From: Mycolicibacterium mengxianglii | GTDB lineage: Bacteria; Actinomycetota; Actinomycetes; Mycobacteriales; Mycobacteriaceae | DNA: 64,000 nucleotides | Assembly (NCBI RefSeq): GCF_015710575.1 | Contig: NZ_CP065373.1 | Span: forward strand, 5,890,001 to 5,954,000 | Reading direction: 5' to 3' | In this document: piece after piece, positions 17,633 to 26,795 of the stretch | Layout: each line of letters starts with the position of its first letter | How positions within the stretch are numbered: the first letter of the stretch is position 1 | Position numbers and translations under genes: made by a program | Notes under the pieces: model-generated | The model's database searches: none | Seen by the model: only the letters and a program-made list of their open reading frames with translations | What the model was told of the DNA's origin: nothing

Positions 17633-18706
17633 ATGACTGAGCAGGACATCCGGGTCGCCATCGTCGGCGTCGGCAACTGCGCATCCTCGCTGGTGCAGGG
17701 TGTGCAGTACTACAAGGACGCCGATGAGAACTCCACGGTGCCCGGCCTGATGCACGTGAAGTTCGGCCGTTATCACGTGCGGGACGTCAAATTCGTCGCC
17801 GCTTTCGACGTCGATGCCAAGAAGGTCGGCTTCGACCTTTCCGAGGCCATCTTCGCCTCCGAGAACAACACCATCAAGATCGCCGACGTGCCGCCGACCG
17901 ATGTCGTCGTGCAGCGTGGCCCGACCCTTGACGGCATCGGCAAGTACTACTCCGAGACCATCGAGATCTCCGACGCCGAAGCCGTCGACGTCGTGAAGGC
18001 CCTCAAGGACGCCAAGGTCGACGTGCTGGTGTCCTACCTGCCGGTGGGCTCCGAAGAGGCCGACAAGTTCTACGCCCAGTGCGCGATCGACGCCGGCGTG
18101 GCCTTCGTCAATGCGCTCCCGGTGTTCATCGCCTCGGATCCGGTGTGGGCCAAGAAGTTCGCCGACGCCGGCGTGCCGATCGTCGGCGACGACATCAAGA
18201 GCCAGGTCGGCGCCACCATCACCCACCGCGTGATGGCCAAGCTGTTCGAGGACCGCGGGGTGCAGCTCGACCGCACGATGCAGCTCAACGTCGGCGGCAA
18301 CATGGACTTCCTGAACATGCTGGAGCGCTCGCGGTTGGAGTCGAAGAAGATCTCCAAGACCCAGGCCGTCACCTCCAACCTGCAGCGCGAGTTCAACACC
18401 AAGGATGTGCACATCGGCCCGTCCGATCACGTCGGCTGGCTCGATGACCGCAAGTGGGCGTACGTCCGCCTCGAAGGCCGCGCCTTCGGCGACGTGCCGC
18501 TGAACCTGGAGTACAAGCTCGAGGTGTGGGATTCGCCCAACTCCGCGGGCGTCATCATCGACGCGGTGCGCGCGGCCAAGATCGCCCAGGACCGTGGCAT
18601 CGGCGGACCCGTCGAGGCGGCGTCTGCCTACCTGATGAAGAGCCCGCCCAAGCAGCTGGCCGACGACATCGCCCGCACGCAGCTCGAAACCTTCATCGAA
18701 GGCTGA
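17633..18706 (+). CDS. ino1: Inositol-3-phosphate synthase
   Basis: A 357-residue enzyme that converts glucose 6-phosphate to 1L-myo-inositol 1-phosphate with NAD. This supplies phosphatidylinositol mannosides, lipoarabinomannan and mycothiol. The NAD loop [17 protein letters not shown] is at the N-terminus; [33 protein letters not shown] and [11 protein letters not shown] are family blocks around the active site. Length agrees with mycobacterial Ino1. The ATG has GAAGGGA upstream. A perfect hairpin follows the stop codon. Confidence 0.97.
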   Translation: MTEQDIRVAIVGVGNCASSLVQGVQYYKDADENSTVPGLMHVKFGRYHVRDVKFVAAFDVDAKKVGFDLSEAIFASENNTIKIADVPPTDVVVQRGPTLDGIGKYYSETIEISDAEAVDVVKALKDAKVDVLVSYLPVGSEEADKFYAQCAIDAGVAFVNALPVFIASDPVWAKKFADAGVPIVGDDIKSQVGATITHRVMAKLFEDRGVQLDRTMQLNVGGNMDFLNMLERSRLESKKISKTQAVTSNLQREFNTKDVHIGPSDHVGWLDDRKWAYVRLEGRAFGDVPLNLEYKLEVWDSPNSAGVIIDAVRAAKIAQDRGIGGPVEAASAYLMKSPPKQLADDIARTQLETFIEG

Positions 18707-18719
18707 GTTTCTCTGCGAC

Positions 18720-18762
18720 TTGTGGAGTCTGAGCGGCGCTGAACGCCGGTCAGACTCCACAA
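18720..18762 (+). terminator. Long perfect hairpin after ino1
   Basis: TTGTGGAGTCTGA (18720-18732) and TCAGACTCCACAA (18750-18762) are exact complements, and the stem continues inside with CGGCG/CGCCG after one mismatch. It starts 14 bases past the ino1 stop. No U-run follows, as is common for mycobacterial intrinsic terminators. Confidence 0.8.
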
Positions 18763-18780
18763 ATCGCTTATGGTCGAGGC

Positions 18781-19674
18781 GTGATCACCGACGACGAGTT
18801 GCTGAGTCTCGACGAGTTCGCCCTGTTGCCGGAGAACGCCGAGCAGGCCGGAGTAGACAGCCCCCTGCCGCCGGTTGAGCGCATCGACGTGGGCGCGATC
18901 AGTGCGCTGAAGTTCGGCGCCGAGCCGCCGAAAGTGGTGTTCCTGCACGGCGGCGGGCAGAACGCGCACACCTGGGACACCGTGATCGTCGGGCTGCGGG
19001 AGCCCGCGCTGGCCGTGGATCTGCCCGGCCATGGCCGCTCCGCGTGGCGCGAAGACGGCAACTACGGGCCCCGGCTGGCCGCCGAACAGATCATTCCCAT
19101 GCTGCGCGAGCACGCCCCCTCCCCCGCCCTGGTGGTCGGCATGTCACTCGGCGGCCTCACCGCGCTGCGGATCGCCGCCACCGCACCCGAGCTCGTGCCA
19201 CAGCTGGTACTGGTCGACGTCACCCCGTCGGCACCCGAGCGACATACCGGGATGACCGACGCCCAGAAGGGCACCGTCGCTCTGGTGCAGGGCGACCGCA
19301 CCTTTCCCAGCTTCGCCGCGATGCTCGACGTCACTGTCGCCGCTGCCCCGCATCGGGATCGGAAGTCGTTGCGGCGCGGAGTGTTCCACAATTCCAAACA
19401 GCTCGACGACGGAACCTGGACCTGGCGCTACGACGCTTTCCGCAACGGTGACGGCTTCGAGAACCTCTGGGAGGACGTCTCCGCGATCTCCATGCCGACC
19501 ACGCTGGTGCGGGGGGCGAATTCGTTCTTCGTCAACGACGCCGATGCCGACCAGTTCGCCAATGACGCGCCCGGTTTCCAGCAGACGATTGTCGTCGACG
19601 ACTCCGGACACTCGGTGCAGAGCGATCAACCGCACCGACTCATCGAGATCCTGCGCGACGTCCTGAGCAGCTGA
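18781..19674 (+). CDS. Alpha/beta hydrolase (Rv0045c type esterase)
   Basis: A 297-residue alpha/beta hydrolase, almost the length of Rv0045c, a studied mycobacterial esterase. The oxyanion-hole motif FLHGGGQNAHTW is near residue 55, the nucleophile elbow GMSLGG near 122, and the catalytic His in DDSGHSV near the C-terminus. GTG 18781 follows a TATGGT box (18769-18774) by six bases, so the mRNA is probably leaderless. The natural substrate is unknown. Confidence 0.92.
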   Translation: MITDDELLSLDEFALLPENAEQAGVDSPLPPVERIDVGAISALKFGAEPPKVVFLHGGGQNAHTWDTVIVGLREPALAVDLPGHGRSAWREDGNYGPRLAAEQIIPMLREHAPSPALVVGMSLGGLTALRIAATAPELVPQLVLVDVTPSAPERHTGMTDAQKGTVALVQGDRTFPSFAAMLDVTVAAAPHRDRKSLRRGVFHNSKQLDDGTWTWRYDAFRNGDGFENLWEDVSAISMPTTLVRGANSFFVNDADADQFANDAPGFQQTIVVDDSGHSVQSDQPHRLIEILRDVLSS

Positions 19675-19802
19675 ATCCACGGCGGGCCCGTCGCCTGCCG
19701 TTCACCTGCTGCTCGACTGCTGATTGCAAAGCTGCCGTAACTTCCTCCCCGTCCCGGTCGCCGGCCCCGGCTGGTGAGCCCGCTCGGAAGGAAACCGCAG
19801 TC

Positions 19803-21878
19803 ATGGCGATCGTGCCGCTGAACCTGTTTGTCAGCCACAACGGGAAGTCCTCCCGCCAGCGGGTGACCTGCCGCTACAAATGCGGGGACCAGTGCGCCCA
19901 TCCCGCTCCGAACACCACCGACAACGAGTACTTCGGTGACATCGCCCAGGCCGTGTCCCGTCGCACCGTGCTGCGCGCGACCGGCGTCACCGTACTGGCC
20001 GTCGGCGCCGGCGCCGCACTGGCAGCCTGCTCCGACGATGGAATGCCCACCACAGCAAGCACTTCCAGCCCAGAGCCCGCAGCGCCGGAACCCCCGGCTG
20101 GAATGAACTTCGCGGCGGTGGCACCGAACTCCGAAGACGCCGTGGTGGTCCCGGAGGGCTACCAGCAGGCAGTGGTGATCAGCTGGGGTGACCCGGTGTT
20201 GCCCGACGCACCGCCCTTCGACGTCAATGCCCAGACCGCCGCCGCCCAGCGTGGCCAGTTCGGTTTCAACAACGACTTCGCCGGCCTGCTGCCCATCGAG
20301 GGGACATCGAATCACTTCCTGCTCGTGGTCAATCACGAGTACACCACCGAGACCTTCATGCACCCCGGCTACAACGCCGACGCCCCCACCCGAGAGCAGT
20401 TCGATATCGGGGTCGCCGCGCACGGCCTGAGCGTTGTCGAGGTCGAGCGCACACCGGAGGGCCTCAAGCCGGTGATGGGTCGCTACAACCGGCGGATCAC
20501 CGCCGACACCCCGTTCATACTCACCGGTCCCGCCGCGGGCACCGCCTTGGTCAAGACCACCGCCGACCCGACGGGCCGCACCGTGCTGGGGACGGTCAAC
20601 AACTGTTCGGGTGGCGTAACTCCCTGGGGCACCGTGCTTTCCGGCGAGGAGAACTTCAACAGCTACTTCGGTGCCGCCGAAGGTGCCCCGGCGCCCAGAC
20701 CCGTCGACGCCGACCGGCTGGACCGCTACGGCATCAAAGTCGAACCCACCGAACGTAAGTGGGAGACGTTCGACCCCCGCTGGGACGTCACCAAGTCTGC
20801 CAACGAGGTCAACCGCTTCGGCTACGTCGTCGAACTCAACCCCTGGGACCCGTCGTCCACGCCCGTCAAACACAGCGCCCTGGGACGGTTCAAGCACGAA
20901 GCGGCCAACATCTATGTCACCGACGACGGCACCGTCGTCGCCTACGCCGGCGACGACGAACGCTTCGATTACATGTACAAGTTCGTCTCGTCGAAAAAGA
21001 TGCGAGAAGGTGTCGACCCGGCAGCGCTGGCGGCCAATATGACAATCCTCGACGAGGGCACGCTCTACGTCGCCAAACTGACCAGCGATACCCCCGCCGG
21101 TGAGATCGACGGTTCCGGCACGCTGCCGGCCGGGGGGTCGTTCAACGGCACCGGCACCTGGATCCCGCTGCTGCGATCCGGAGCCGACGGACAGGCCGAG
21201 TCGCTGGTCGACGGCATCAGCCCCGAAGAGGTGGCCGTGTTCACCCGATTCGCCGCCGACAAGGCCGGCGCCACCAAGATGGACCGCCCCGAGGACTTCG
21301 AGGCCAATCCGTTGACCGGCAAGGTGTATGTCGCACTGACCAACAACGACAAGCGTGGCGGCGACGGCCAGCCCGGTCCCGACGCCGCCAATCCACGCAA
21401 CGACAACAAGAGCGGGCAGATCCTCGAGATCAGCGACAACCACGCCGGCACCGACTTCACCTGGGACCTGCTGCTGGTCTGCGGTGACCCGGCCGCCGCC
21501 GACACCTACTTCGCCGGTTTCGACAAGACCAAGGTCAGCCCGATCTCCTGCCCGGACAACCTGGCCTTCGACAGCCACGGCAATCTGTGGATTTCCACCG
21601 ATGGCAACGCCCTGGACTCCAACGACGGGCTGTTCGCCGTCGCCCTGGACGGGCCGAACCGTGGCCTGACCAAGCAGTTCCTCACGGTGCCACTCGGCGC
21701 CGAGACCTGCGGTCCGATCGTCACCGACGACCTGGTCACCGTGTGCGTCCAACACCCCGGTGAAAGCGACGACAACAGCATCGACGACCCCCTGTCGCGC
21801 TGGCCGGAGGGTGGCAACGGCACCGCCCGGCCGTCGGTGGTCGCGGTGTGGAAGGACGGCGGCACCATCGGGGTCTGA
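19803..21878 (+). CDS. PhoX-family (DUF839) Tat-exported phosphatase
   Basis: A 691-residue protein. A twin-arginine signal (SRRTVLRATG followed by a hydrophobic stretch ending AALAACSDD) lies unusually deep, near residues 57-80. Before it comes a conserved-looking leader with a cysteine cluster, CRYKCGDQC. The mature part has PhoX/DUF839 blocks such as TPWGTVLSGEENFNSYF, DRLDRYGIKVEP, and acidic and asparagine-rich loops expected of the iron-calcium PhoX active site. The AAC after the hydrophobic stretch could also be a lipobox. PhoX enzymes release phosphate from organic phosphomonoesters outside the membrane. A hairpin terminator follows. Confidence 0.88.
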   Translation: MAIVPLNLFVSHNGKSSRQRVTCRYKCGDQCAHPAPNTTDNEYFGDIAQAVSRRTVLRATGVTVLAVGAGAALAACSDDGMPTTASTSSPEPAAPEPPAGMNFAAVAPNSEDAVVVPEGYQQAVVISWGDPVLPDAPPFDVNAQTAAAQRGQFGFNNDFAGLLPIEGTSNHFLLVVNHEYTTETFMHPGYNADAPTREQFDIGVAAHGLSVVEVERTPEGLKPVMGRYNRRITADTPFILTGPAAGTALVKTTADPTGRTVLGTVNNCSGGVTPWGTVLSGEENFNSYFGAAEGAPAPRPVDADRLDRYGIKVEPTERKWETFDPRWDVTKSANEVNRFGYVVELNPWDPSSTPVKHSALGRFKHEAANIYVTDDGTVVAYAGDDERFDYMYKFVSSKKMREGVDPAALAANMTILDEGTLYVAKLTSDTPAGEIDGSGTLPAGGSFNGTGTWIPLLRSGADGQAESLVDGISPEEVAVFTRFAADKAGATKMDRPEDFEANPLTGKVYVALTNNDKRGGDGQPGPDAANPRNDNKSGQILEISDNHAGTDFTWDLLLVCGDPAAADTYFAGFDKTKVSPISCPDNLAFDSHGNLWISTDGNALDSNDGLFAVALDGPNRGLTKQFLTVPLGAETCGPIVTDDLVTVCVQHPGESDDNSIDDPLSRWPEGGNGTARPSVVAVWKDGGTIGV

Positions 21879-21887
21879 GGCGTGGAT

Positions 21888-21930
21888 TTCGGCGCGCTCA
21901 TAACCGCTCAGCAACGATGAGCGCGCCGAA
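21888..21930 (+). terminator. Hairpin terminator between phoX-like gene and LLM oxidoreductase
   Basis: TTCGGCGCGCTCAT (21888-21901) pairs exactly with ATGAGCGCGCCGAA (21917-21930), a 14-bp stem with a 15-base loop. It begins 10 bases past the phosphatase stop and just precedes the start box of the next gene. Confidence 0.8.
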
Positions 21931-21948
21931 TTCACTACGGTGGGAGCC

Positions 21949-22743
21949 ATGACTCTTCCGATCCGCATCGGTGTTCAACTGCAACCCCAGCACGCGCCCG
22001 ACTACGGCCAGATTCGCGACGCGGTACGCCGCTGCGAAGACATGGGCGTCGACGTCGCATTCAACTGGGATCACTTCTTCCCGCTCTACGGTGACCCCGA
22101 CGGCGCCCACTTCGAGTGCTGGACGATGCTGGCCGCCTGGGCCGAGCAGACCTCGCGCATCGAGTTCGGCGCCCTGGTCACCTGCAACTCCTACCGCAAC
22201 CCGGATCTGCTCGCGGATATGGCGCGCACCGTTGATCACATCAGTGGCGGCCGACTGATCCTGGGCATCGGTTCGGGCTGGAAGGAAAAGGACTACGACG
22301 AGTACGGCTATGACTTCGGGACCGCAGGCAGCCGGCTCGACGACCTGGCCGCAGCGTTGCCCCGGATCCGGGCGCGGCTCGAAAAGCTGAATCCGGCGCC
22401 CACCCGGCACATCCCGATCCTGATCGGCGGGCAGGGTGAGAAGAAGACGCTGCGATTGGTCGCCGAGTACGCCGACATCTGGCACGGATTCACCGACCGC
22501 AGTACCTACCCCGGCAAGGCCGAAGTGCTGGACCGGCACTGCGCTGCCGCCGAGCGCTCGCCCGCCGCCATCGAGCGGTCCTCGGGGGTGCCGGAGGGCA
22601 GTGTCGAAGACATGCTGGCCGAAGCCGACGCCCTGGTCGACCTCGGGGTGACGCTGCTGACGACCGGGGTCAACGGCCCCGACTACGACCTGAGCGCGGC
22701 GCAGGCGCTGGTGGAGTGGCGGGATCGTCGGCTGAACGGCTGA
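21949..22743 (+). CDS. LLM-class flavin/F420-dependent oxidoreductase (Rv0044c type)
   Basis: A 264-residue LLM oxidoreductase, the same length as Rv0044c, in the same position between the Rv0045c and Rv0043c homologues. Blocks PIRIGVQLQPQHAPDY, FNWDHFF, RNPDLLADMARTVDH and ILGIGSGWKEKDY are shared almost word for word with the accessory paralogue at 516-1343. ATG 21949 follows TACGGT (21936-21941) by seven bases, so a leaderless transcript is likely. It may use F420 or FMN as cofactor; substrate unknown. Confidence 0.9.
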   Translation: MTLPIRIGVQLQPQHAPDYGQIRDAVRRCEDMGVDVAFNWDHFFPLYGDPDGAHFECWTMLAAWAEQTSRIEFGALVTCNSYRNPDLLADMARTVDHISGGRLILGIGSGWKEKDYDEYGYDFGTAGSRLDDLAAALPRIRARLEKLNPAPTRHIPILIGGQGEKKTLRLVAEYADIWHGFTDRSTYPGKAEVLDRHCAAAERSPAAIERSSGVPEGSVEDMLAEADALVDLGVTLLTTGVNGPDYDLSAAQALVEWRDRRLNG

Positions 22744-22953
22744 CGTTTCTTTCACGTAACACGTGTCAGGTAATGACAAAAGTCCATGACTTTCCTGTGA
22801 ATATCTGACCCACTCGCCGTTCACCTGCAGAATCCTCATTGTGGCGTTTAGTCTTGGGCCACGAAAACCGGCGAATCAGGGGTGCGGCCGTGGAGGGGAC
22901 GGCAGTATCTGTTAGGTACGCGCTCGTTTGAGCGCCGCCCCGGGGGAGACACC

Positions 22954-23625
22954 ATGCCCAAGAAGTACGGCGTCAAAGAGAAGGACCTCGTGGTGGCCCA
23001 CGTGGTCAGCCTGATCCTGAGTGGCAAATTACGCAGCGGCGATCGCATCGACCGCAACGAGATCGCCCGCGATCTCGGCGTGAGCCGGGTTCCGATTCAG
23101 GAAGCCGTGGTGCAACTCGAGCACGACGGCATCCTGAGCACCCGGTATCACCGCGGCGCTTTCGTGGAGCTGTTCGAAGAATCCGTGGTGCTCGAATACC
23201 ACGAGATCTACGGCATGCTCAACGGGATCGCTTCGGCCCGGGCCGCGACCGATCCGGAGTCACGGGTGCTGCCGCAGCTCGATGCGTTGATGCCGGTGCT
23301 GCGGGCCACCTTCAACAGCACCCAGGGGTTCAGCGACGCCGGTTGGGAGTACCGCCAGGCGATCTGCAACGAATACGCCGGCCCACGGCTGGCAGCCAAC
23401 ATCCGGGCGTCACAGAGCTTCATACCCCCCGAGTTCTGGGGTGTCTACCAGGGCACATCCGAGGACCTGCTGCCGCTCTACGAACAGGAGACGGAAGCGA
23501 TCCGCGCACACGACCCCGCCGCGGCGCGGGAAGCCAACGCCGAGCGTGCCCAGGTGATGGCCCAGGTGATGCTGGACACGCTGCGCCAACGCGGGGTACT
23601 CGCGCGACCCGCTTTCGCAGTCTGA
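22954..23625 (+). CDS. GntR-family regulator (Rv0043c type)
   Basis: A 223-residue FCD-type GntR. The winged helix is at residues 10-75 ([25 protein letters not shown] reads through the recognition helix region), followed by a helical effector-binding domain. ATG 22954 has GGGGGAG five bases upstream; an open frame extends further but without a second good start. It stands between the LLM gene and the amino-acid ABC transporter. In M. tuberculosis its neighbour is the marR gene, so the transporter genes downstream are an insertion and may or may not be its targets. Confidence 0.9.
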   Translation: MPKKYGVKEKDLVVAHVVSLILSGKLRSGDRIDRNEIARDLGVSRVPIQEAVVQLEHDGILSTRYHRGAFVELFEESVVLEYHEIYGMLNGIASARAATDPESRVLPQLDALMPVLRATFNSTQGFSDAGWEYRQAICNEYAGPRLAANIRASQSFIPPEFWGVYQGTSEDLLPLYEQETEAIRAHDPAAAREANAERAQVMAQVMLDTLRQRGVLARPAFAV

Positions 23626-23674
23626 ATGAGCAGAATCATTCTCGTCGGGGGTCTCGGGCACTAGGTTGCTCACG

Positions 23675-25456
23675 GTGAGGTTCTCCGCCGCCCGATTCCT
23701 GGCTTTCGTCGCCACCATCCTGATCATCTCCGGTCTGGCCGTGGCGCCACCGGCTATGGCCGCCGACCAATGCGCACCCCCCGGCGTCGACAGCGCAAGT
23801 GCACTGCCGACCAACCTGGCCTCGGCGTCGGCGGGACCAGAAGAGGACAAATACACCACCGACTCGGTGGTGCCGCTGGACTCGGTGGACATCGCCGCGT
23901 TGGGTCTGGGCACACCCGGCACCCTGACCGTCGGCACCCTTTCTGACGCACCGCCGAGCATCTGCATCAACGCCCAAGGTCAGTTCACCGGTTTCGACAA
24001 CGAACTCCTGCGCGCCATCGCCGACAAGCTGGGCCTGCAGATCAACTTCGTCGGGACCGACTTCTCCGGGCTGCTCGCACAAGTCGCCTCCCGTCGATTC
24101 GACGTCGGGTCGTCGTCGATCACCACCACCGACGCCCGTCGCCAGACGGTCGGCTTCACCAACGGTTACGACTTCGGTTACTTCTCGCTGGTGGTCCCGA
24201 CCGGGTCACCGATCACCGGGTTCTCCGACCTCGCCGCCGGGCAGCGAATCGGCGTGGTGCAAGGCACCGTGCAAGAGGCCTACGTGATAGACACCCTGGG
24301 CCTGGATCCGGTGAAGTTCCCCGACTACAACACCGTCTACGCCAGCCTGAAAACGCGTCAGATCGATGCCTGGGTGGCGCCGTCACAACAGGCCGTCGGC
24401 ACCGTACAAGCGGGTGACCCCGCGGTGATCGTGGAGAACACGTTCAGCCTGGACAACTTCATCGCCTACGCGGTCGCCAAAGAGAACCGACCACTGATCG
24501 ATGCGCTGAACTCCGGCCTGGACGCGGTGATCGCCGACGGCACCTGGTCCAAGCTGTACACCGACTGGGTGCCACGCGCCGTGCCGCCGGGCTGGAAACC
24601 TGGCTCCAAAGCCGCTCCGGAGCCGAAGCTTCCGGACTTCGAGGTGATCGCCGCGGAGAACCAACTGGGGGACGACGCGCCTGCCGCCGCAGGGCCCAAG
24701 TCGACGTTCGCACAGCTCGGTGACGCGTTCTTCTCCTGGGACCTGTACCGCCAGGCCATCCCCGATCTGTTCAAGACCGGGTTGCCCAACACACTGATCC
24801 TGACCGTCAGCGCCGCCGTCATCGGCCTGGCACTGGGGATGGTGCTCGCCGTTTGCGGAATCTCCCGTTCGCGTTGGTTGCGCTGGCCCGCACGGGTTTA
24901 CACCGACATCTTCCGCGGACTGCCTGAAGTCGTCATCATCCTGCTGATCGGGTTGGGGCTCGGCCCCGTGGTCGGCGGCCTCACGGGCAACAACCCCTAT
25001 CCCCTGGGTATCGCCGCCCTCGGATTGATGGCAGCCGCCTATATCGGCGAGATCCTGCGCTCCGGCATCCAGAGTGTGGAGGCCGGTCAGTTGGAAGCTT
25101 CCCGCGCGCTGGGCTTCAGCTACTCCTCGTCGATGCGCCTGGTGGTGATCCCCCAGGGCGTCCGGCGGGTACTGCCCGCACTGGTCAACCAGTTCATCTC
25201 GCTGTTGAAAGCGTCATCGCTGGTGTACTTCCTGGGGCTGATCGCCAGCCAGCGCGAGCTCTTCCAAGTGGGCCGAGACCTCAACGCCCAGACCGGAAAT
25301 CTCTCCCCGCTGGTGGCCGCCGGATTGTTCTACCTCGCGCTGACCATTCCGCTGACCCATCTGGTGAACTACATCGACGGCCGCCTCCGCCGCGGACGCA
25401 CACCAACCGAAACCGAGGACCCCCTGACCCCGACGATCAGCCAGGAGATGGTGTGA
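23675..25456 (+). CDS. Polar amino-acid ABC transporter, fused binding protein and permease
   Basis: About 593 residues joining two normally separate parts. A signal peptide (AFVATILIISGLAVAPPAMA) leads to a solute-binding domain of about 250 residues (GTLSDAPPSICINAQGQFTGFDNELLRAIADKLG in sections), then a membrane permease of the HisM/GlnP class beginning near residue 360. The permease has the EAGQLEASRALG-type EAA loop that contacts the ATPase. Likely substrates are glutamine, glutamate or other polar amino acids. GTG 23675 and TTG 23666 are both possible starts. The stop overlaps the start of the ATPase gene. Confidence 0.88.
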   Translation: MRFSAARFLAFVATILIISGLAVAPPAMAADQCAPPGVDSASALPTNLASASAGPEEDKYTTDSVVPLDSVDIAALGLGTPGTLTVGTLSDAPPSICINAQGQFTGFDNELLRAIADKLGLQINFVGTDFSGLLAQVASRRFDVGSSSITTTDARRQTVGFTNGYDFGYFSLVVPTGSPITGFSDLAAGQRIGVVQGTVQEAYVIDTLGLDPVKFPDYNTVYASLKTRQIDAWVAPSQQAVGTVQAGDPAVIVENTFSLDNFIAYAVAKENRPLIDALNSGLDAVIADGTWSKLYTDWVPRAVPPGWKPGSKAAPEPKLPDFEVIAAENQLGDDAPAAAGPKSTFAQLGDAFFSWDLYRQAIPDLFKTGLPNTLILTVSAAVIGLALGMVLAVCGISRSRWLRWPARVYTDIFRGLPEVVIILLIGLGLGPVVGGLTGNNPYPLGIAALGLMAAAYIGEILRSGIQSVEAGQLEASRALGFSYSSSMRLVVIPQGVRRVLPALVNQFISLLKASSLVYFLGLIASQRELFQVGRDLNAQTGNLSPLVAAGLFYLALTIPLTHLVNYIDGRLRRGRTPTETEDPLTPTISQEMV

Positions 25457-26217
25457 TGACCAAGCCGACGTCAGCACCCCCGCGCACCGTGGATCCAGTA
25501 TCTCTGGCCGCCAACAACATTCACCTCGCCTTCGGTCCGAACAAGGTGCTCAAGGGCGTGGACATCGACGTACCTGCCGGCAGCACCGTCGTGGTCATCG
25601 GCCCGTCGGGGTCCGGGAAGTCCACCCTGCTGCGCACCCTGAACCGGCTCTACGAACCCGACCAGGGCGACATCCTGCTCGACGGCCGGTCGGTGCTTGC
25701 CGACAATCCCGATGAGCTGCGGCAGCGCATCGGCATGGTGTTCCAGCAGTTCAACTTGTTCCCGCATCGCACTGTGCTGGACAACGTCACGTTGGCGCCA
25801 CGCAAACTCAAGAAGATGTCGGCCGAGGCGGCACGGGATCTGGCGCTGAACCAATTGGAGCGGGTCGGGTTGCGGCACAAGGCCGAAGCACGACCGGGCA
25901 CGCTGTCCGGGGGCCAGCAGCAGCGGGTCGCGATCGCCCGGGCACTGGCCATGTCACCGCAGGTGATGTTCTTCGACGAGGCCACCTCGGCGCTGGACCC
26001 CGAATTGGTGAAGGGCATCCTGGCGTTGATCGCTGATCTCGGTTCCGACGGGATGACGATGGTGGTGGTCACCCACGAGATGGGCTTCGCGCAGTCGGCT
26101 GCCGACAACGTGGTGTTCATGGATCACGGTGCGGTGGTGGAGTCCGGCCCACCGGAGCGGCTGTTCGAGGCCGCGGAGACCGACCGGCTCCAGAAGTTCC
26201 TGTCGCAGGTGTTGTAG
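25456..26217 (+). CDS. Polar amino-acid ABC transporter ATP-binding protein
   Basis: A 253-residue ABC ATPase: Walker A GPSGSGKST, Q-loop FQQFNLFPH, signature LSGGQQQRVAIARAL, Walker B VMFFDEATSALD and the switch His in VVVTHEMGFA. The FQQFNLFPHRTVLDNV stretch is typical of GlnQ/HisP-type importers. ATG 25456 shares its A with the upstream TGA stop, so it is coupled to the fused binding protein-permease, and the two genes make a complete importer. Confidence 0.95.
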   Translation: MTKPTSAPPRTVDPVSLAANNIHLAFGPNKVLKGVDIDVPAGSTVVVIGPSGSGKSTLLRTLNRLYEPDQGDILLDGRSVLADNPDELRQRIGMVFQQFNLFPHRTVLDNVTLAPRKLKKMSAEAARDLALNQLERVGLRHKAEARPGTLSGGQQQRVAIARALAMSPQVMFFDEATSALDPELVKGILALIADLGSDGMTMVVVTHEMGFAQSAADNVVFMDHGAVVESGPPERLFEAAETDRLQKFLSQVL

Positions 26218-26307
26218 CTACGGGCACCCGACCGAACAGCATTTATTTGAGCCCAATTTCGCTTCCTCTACAGAATGACAGGCGCTGACAGGTTAGACTG
26301 GCGAACT

Positions 26308-26781
26308 ATGACAGAGAGCGAAGGCGGCGTCGCTGGCGTAGCTGACGTTTCTGACCTTGCCGAAGGTTTGCACCGAGCGTTGTCGAAGCTCTTCGCAGTG
26401 CTGCGGCGCGGGGACAAGACTGCCGCGTCACCCGCTGACGACCTCACCCTCGCCCAGCTGTCGATCCTGGTGACCCTTCTCGACCAGGGCCCCATGCGGA
26501 TGACCGAACTCGCCGCGCACGAAAAAGTTCGCACCCCCACCACCACGGTGGCGATCCGGCGGCTGGAGAAGCTGGGGCTGGTCAAGCGCACCCGTGACCC
26601 CTCCGACCTGCGCGCCGTCCTGGTGGAGATCACCCCGAAAGGCCATGCGGAGCACCGGGAAGCGCTGACCAACCGCTACGCGGTACTGGCGGCGATGCTA
26701 CGCGAACTCAGTCCCGACGAACTCGGCATGCTGCACAGCGCGTTGGAGCCGTTGGAGAAGCTGGCCACCAAGAAGACCTAG
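26308..26781 (+). CDS. MarR-family transcriptional regulator (Rv0042c type)
   Basis: A 157-residue MarR. The wing-helix core LAQLSILVTLLDQGPMRMTELAAH is followed by the beta-wing RRLEKLGLVKRTRDPSDLRAV, which includes the conserved DxR. ATG 26308 lies eight bases after a TAGACT box (26294-26299), so the transcript is probably leaderless. In M. tuberculosis it is next to leuS; here an 18 kb block separates them. It converges with the glucosylglycerate hydrolase gene. Confidence 0.93.
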   Translation: MTESEGGVAGVADVSDLAEGLHRALSKLFAVLRRGDKTAASPADDLTLAQLSILVTLLDQGPMRMTELAAHEKVRTPTTTVAIRRLEKLGLVKRTRDPSDLRAVLVEITPKGHAEHREALTNRYAVLAAMLRELSPDELGMLHSALEPLEKLATKKT

Positions 26782-26795
26782 CCCGGGCCTCTCGC

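Noticed and set aside
19626..21968. A 780-codon open frame on the minus strand opposite the PhoX-like gene
   Set aside because: It is the antisense shadow of a high-GC gene. It lacks a ribosome binding site and recognisable domains, and the + strand protein has clear Tat and PhoX motifs.
22744..22953. A GntR operator like the catabolic-cluster palindrome before the Rv0043c-type gene
   Set aside because: The region has other short repeats (CACGTAACACGTG-like) but no TTGGATA-N3-TATCCAA match, so it is not part of that regulon.
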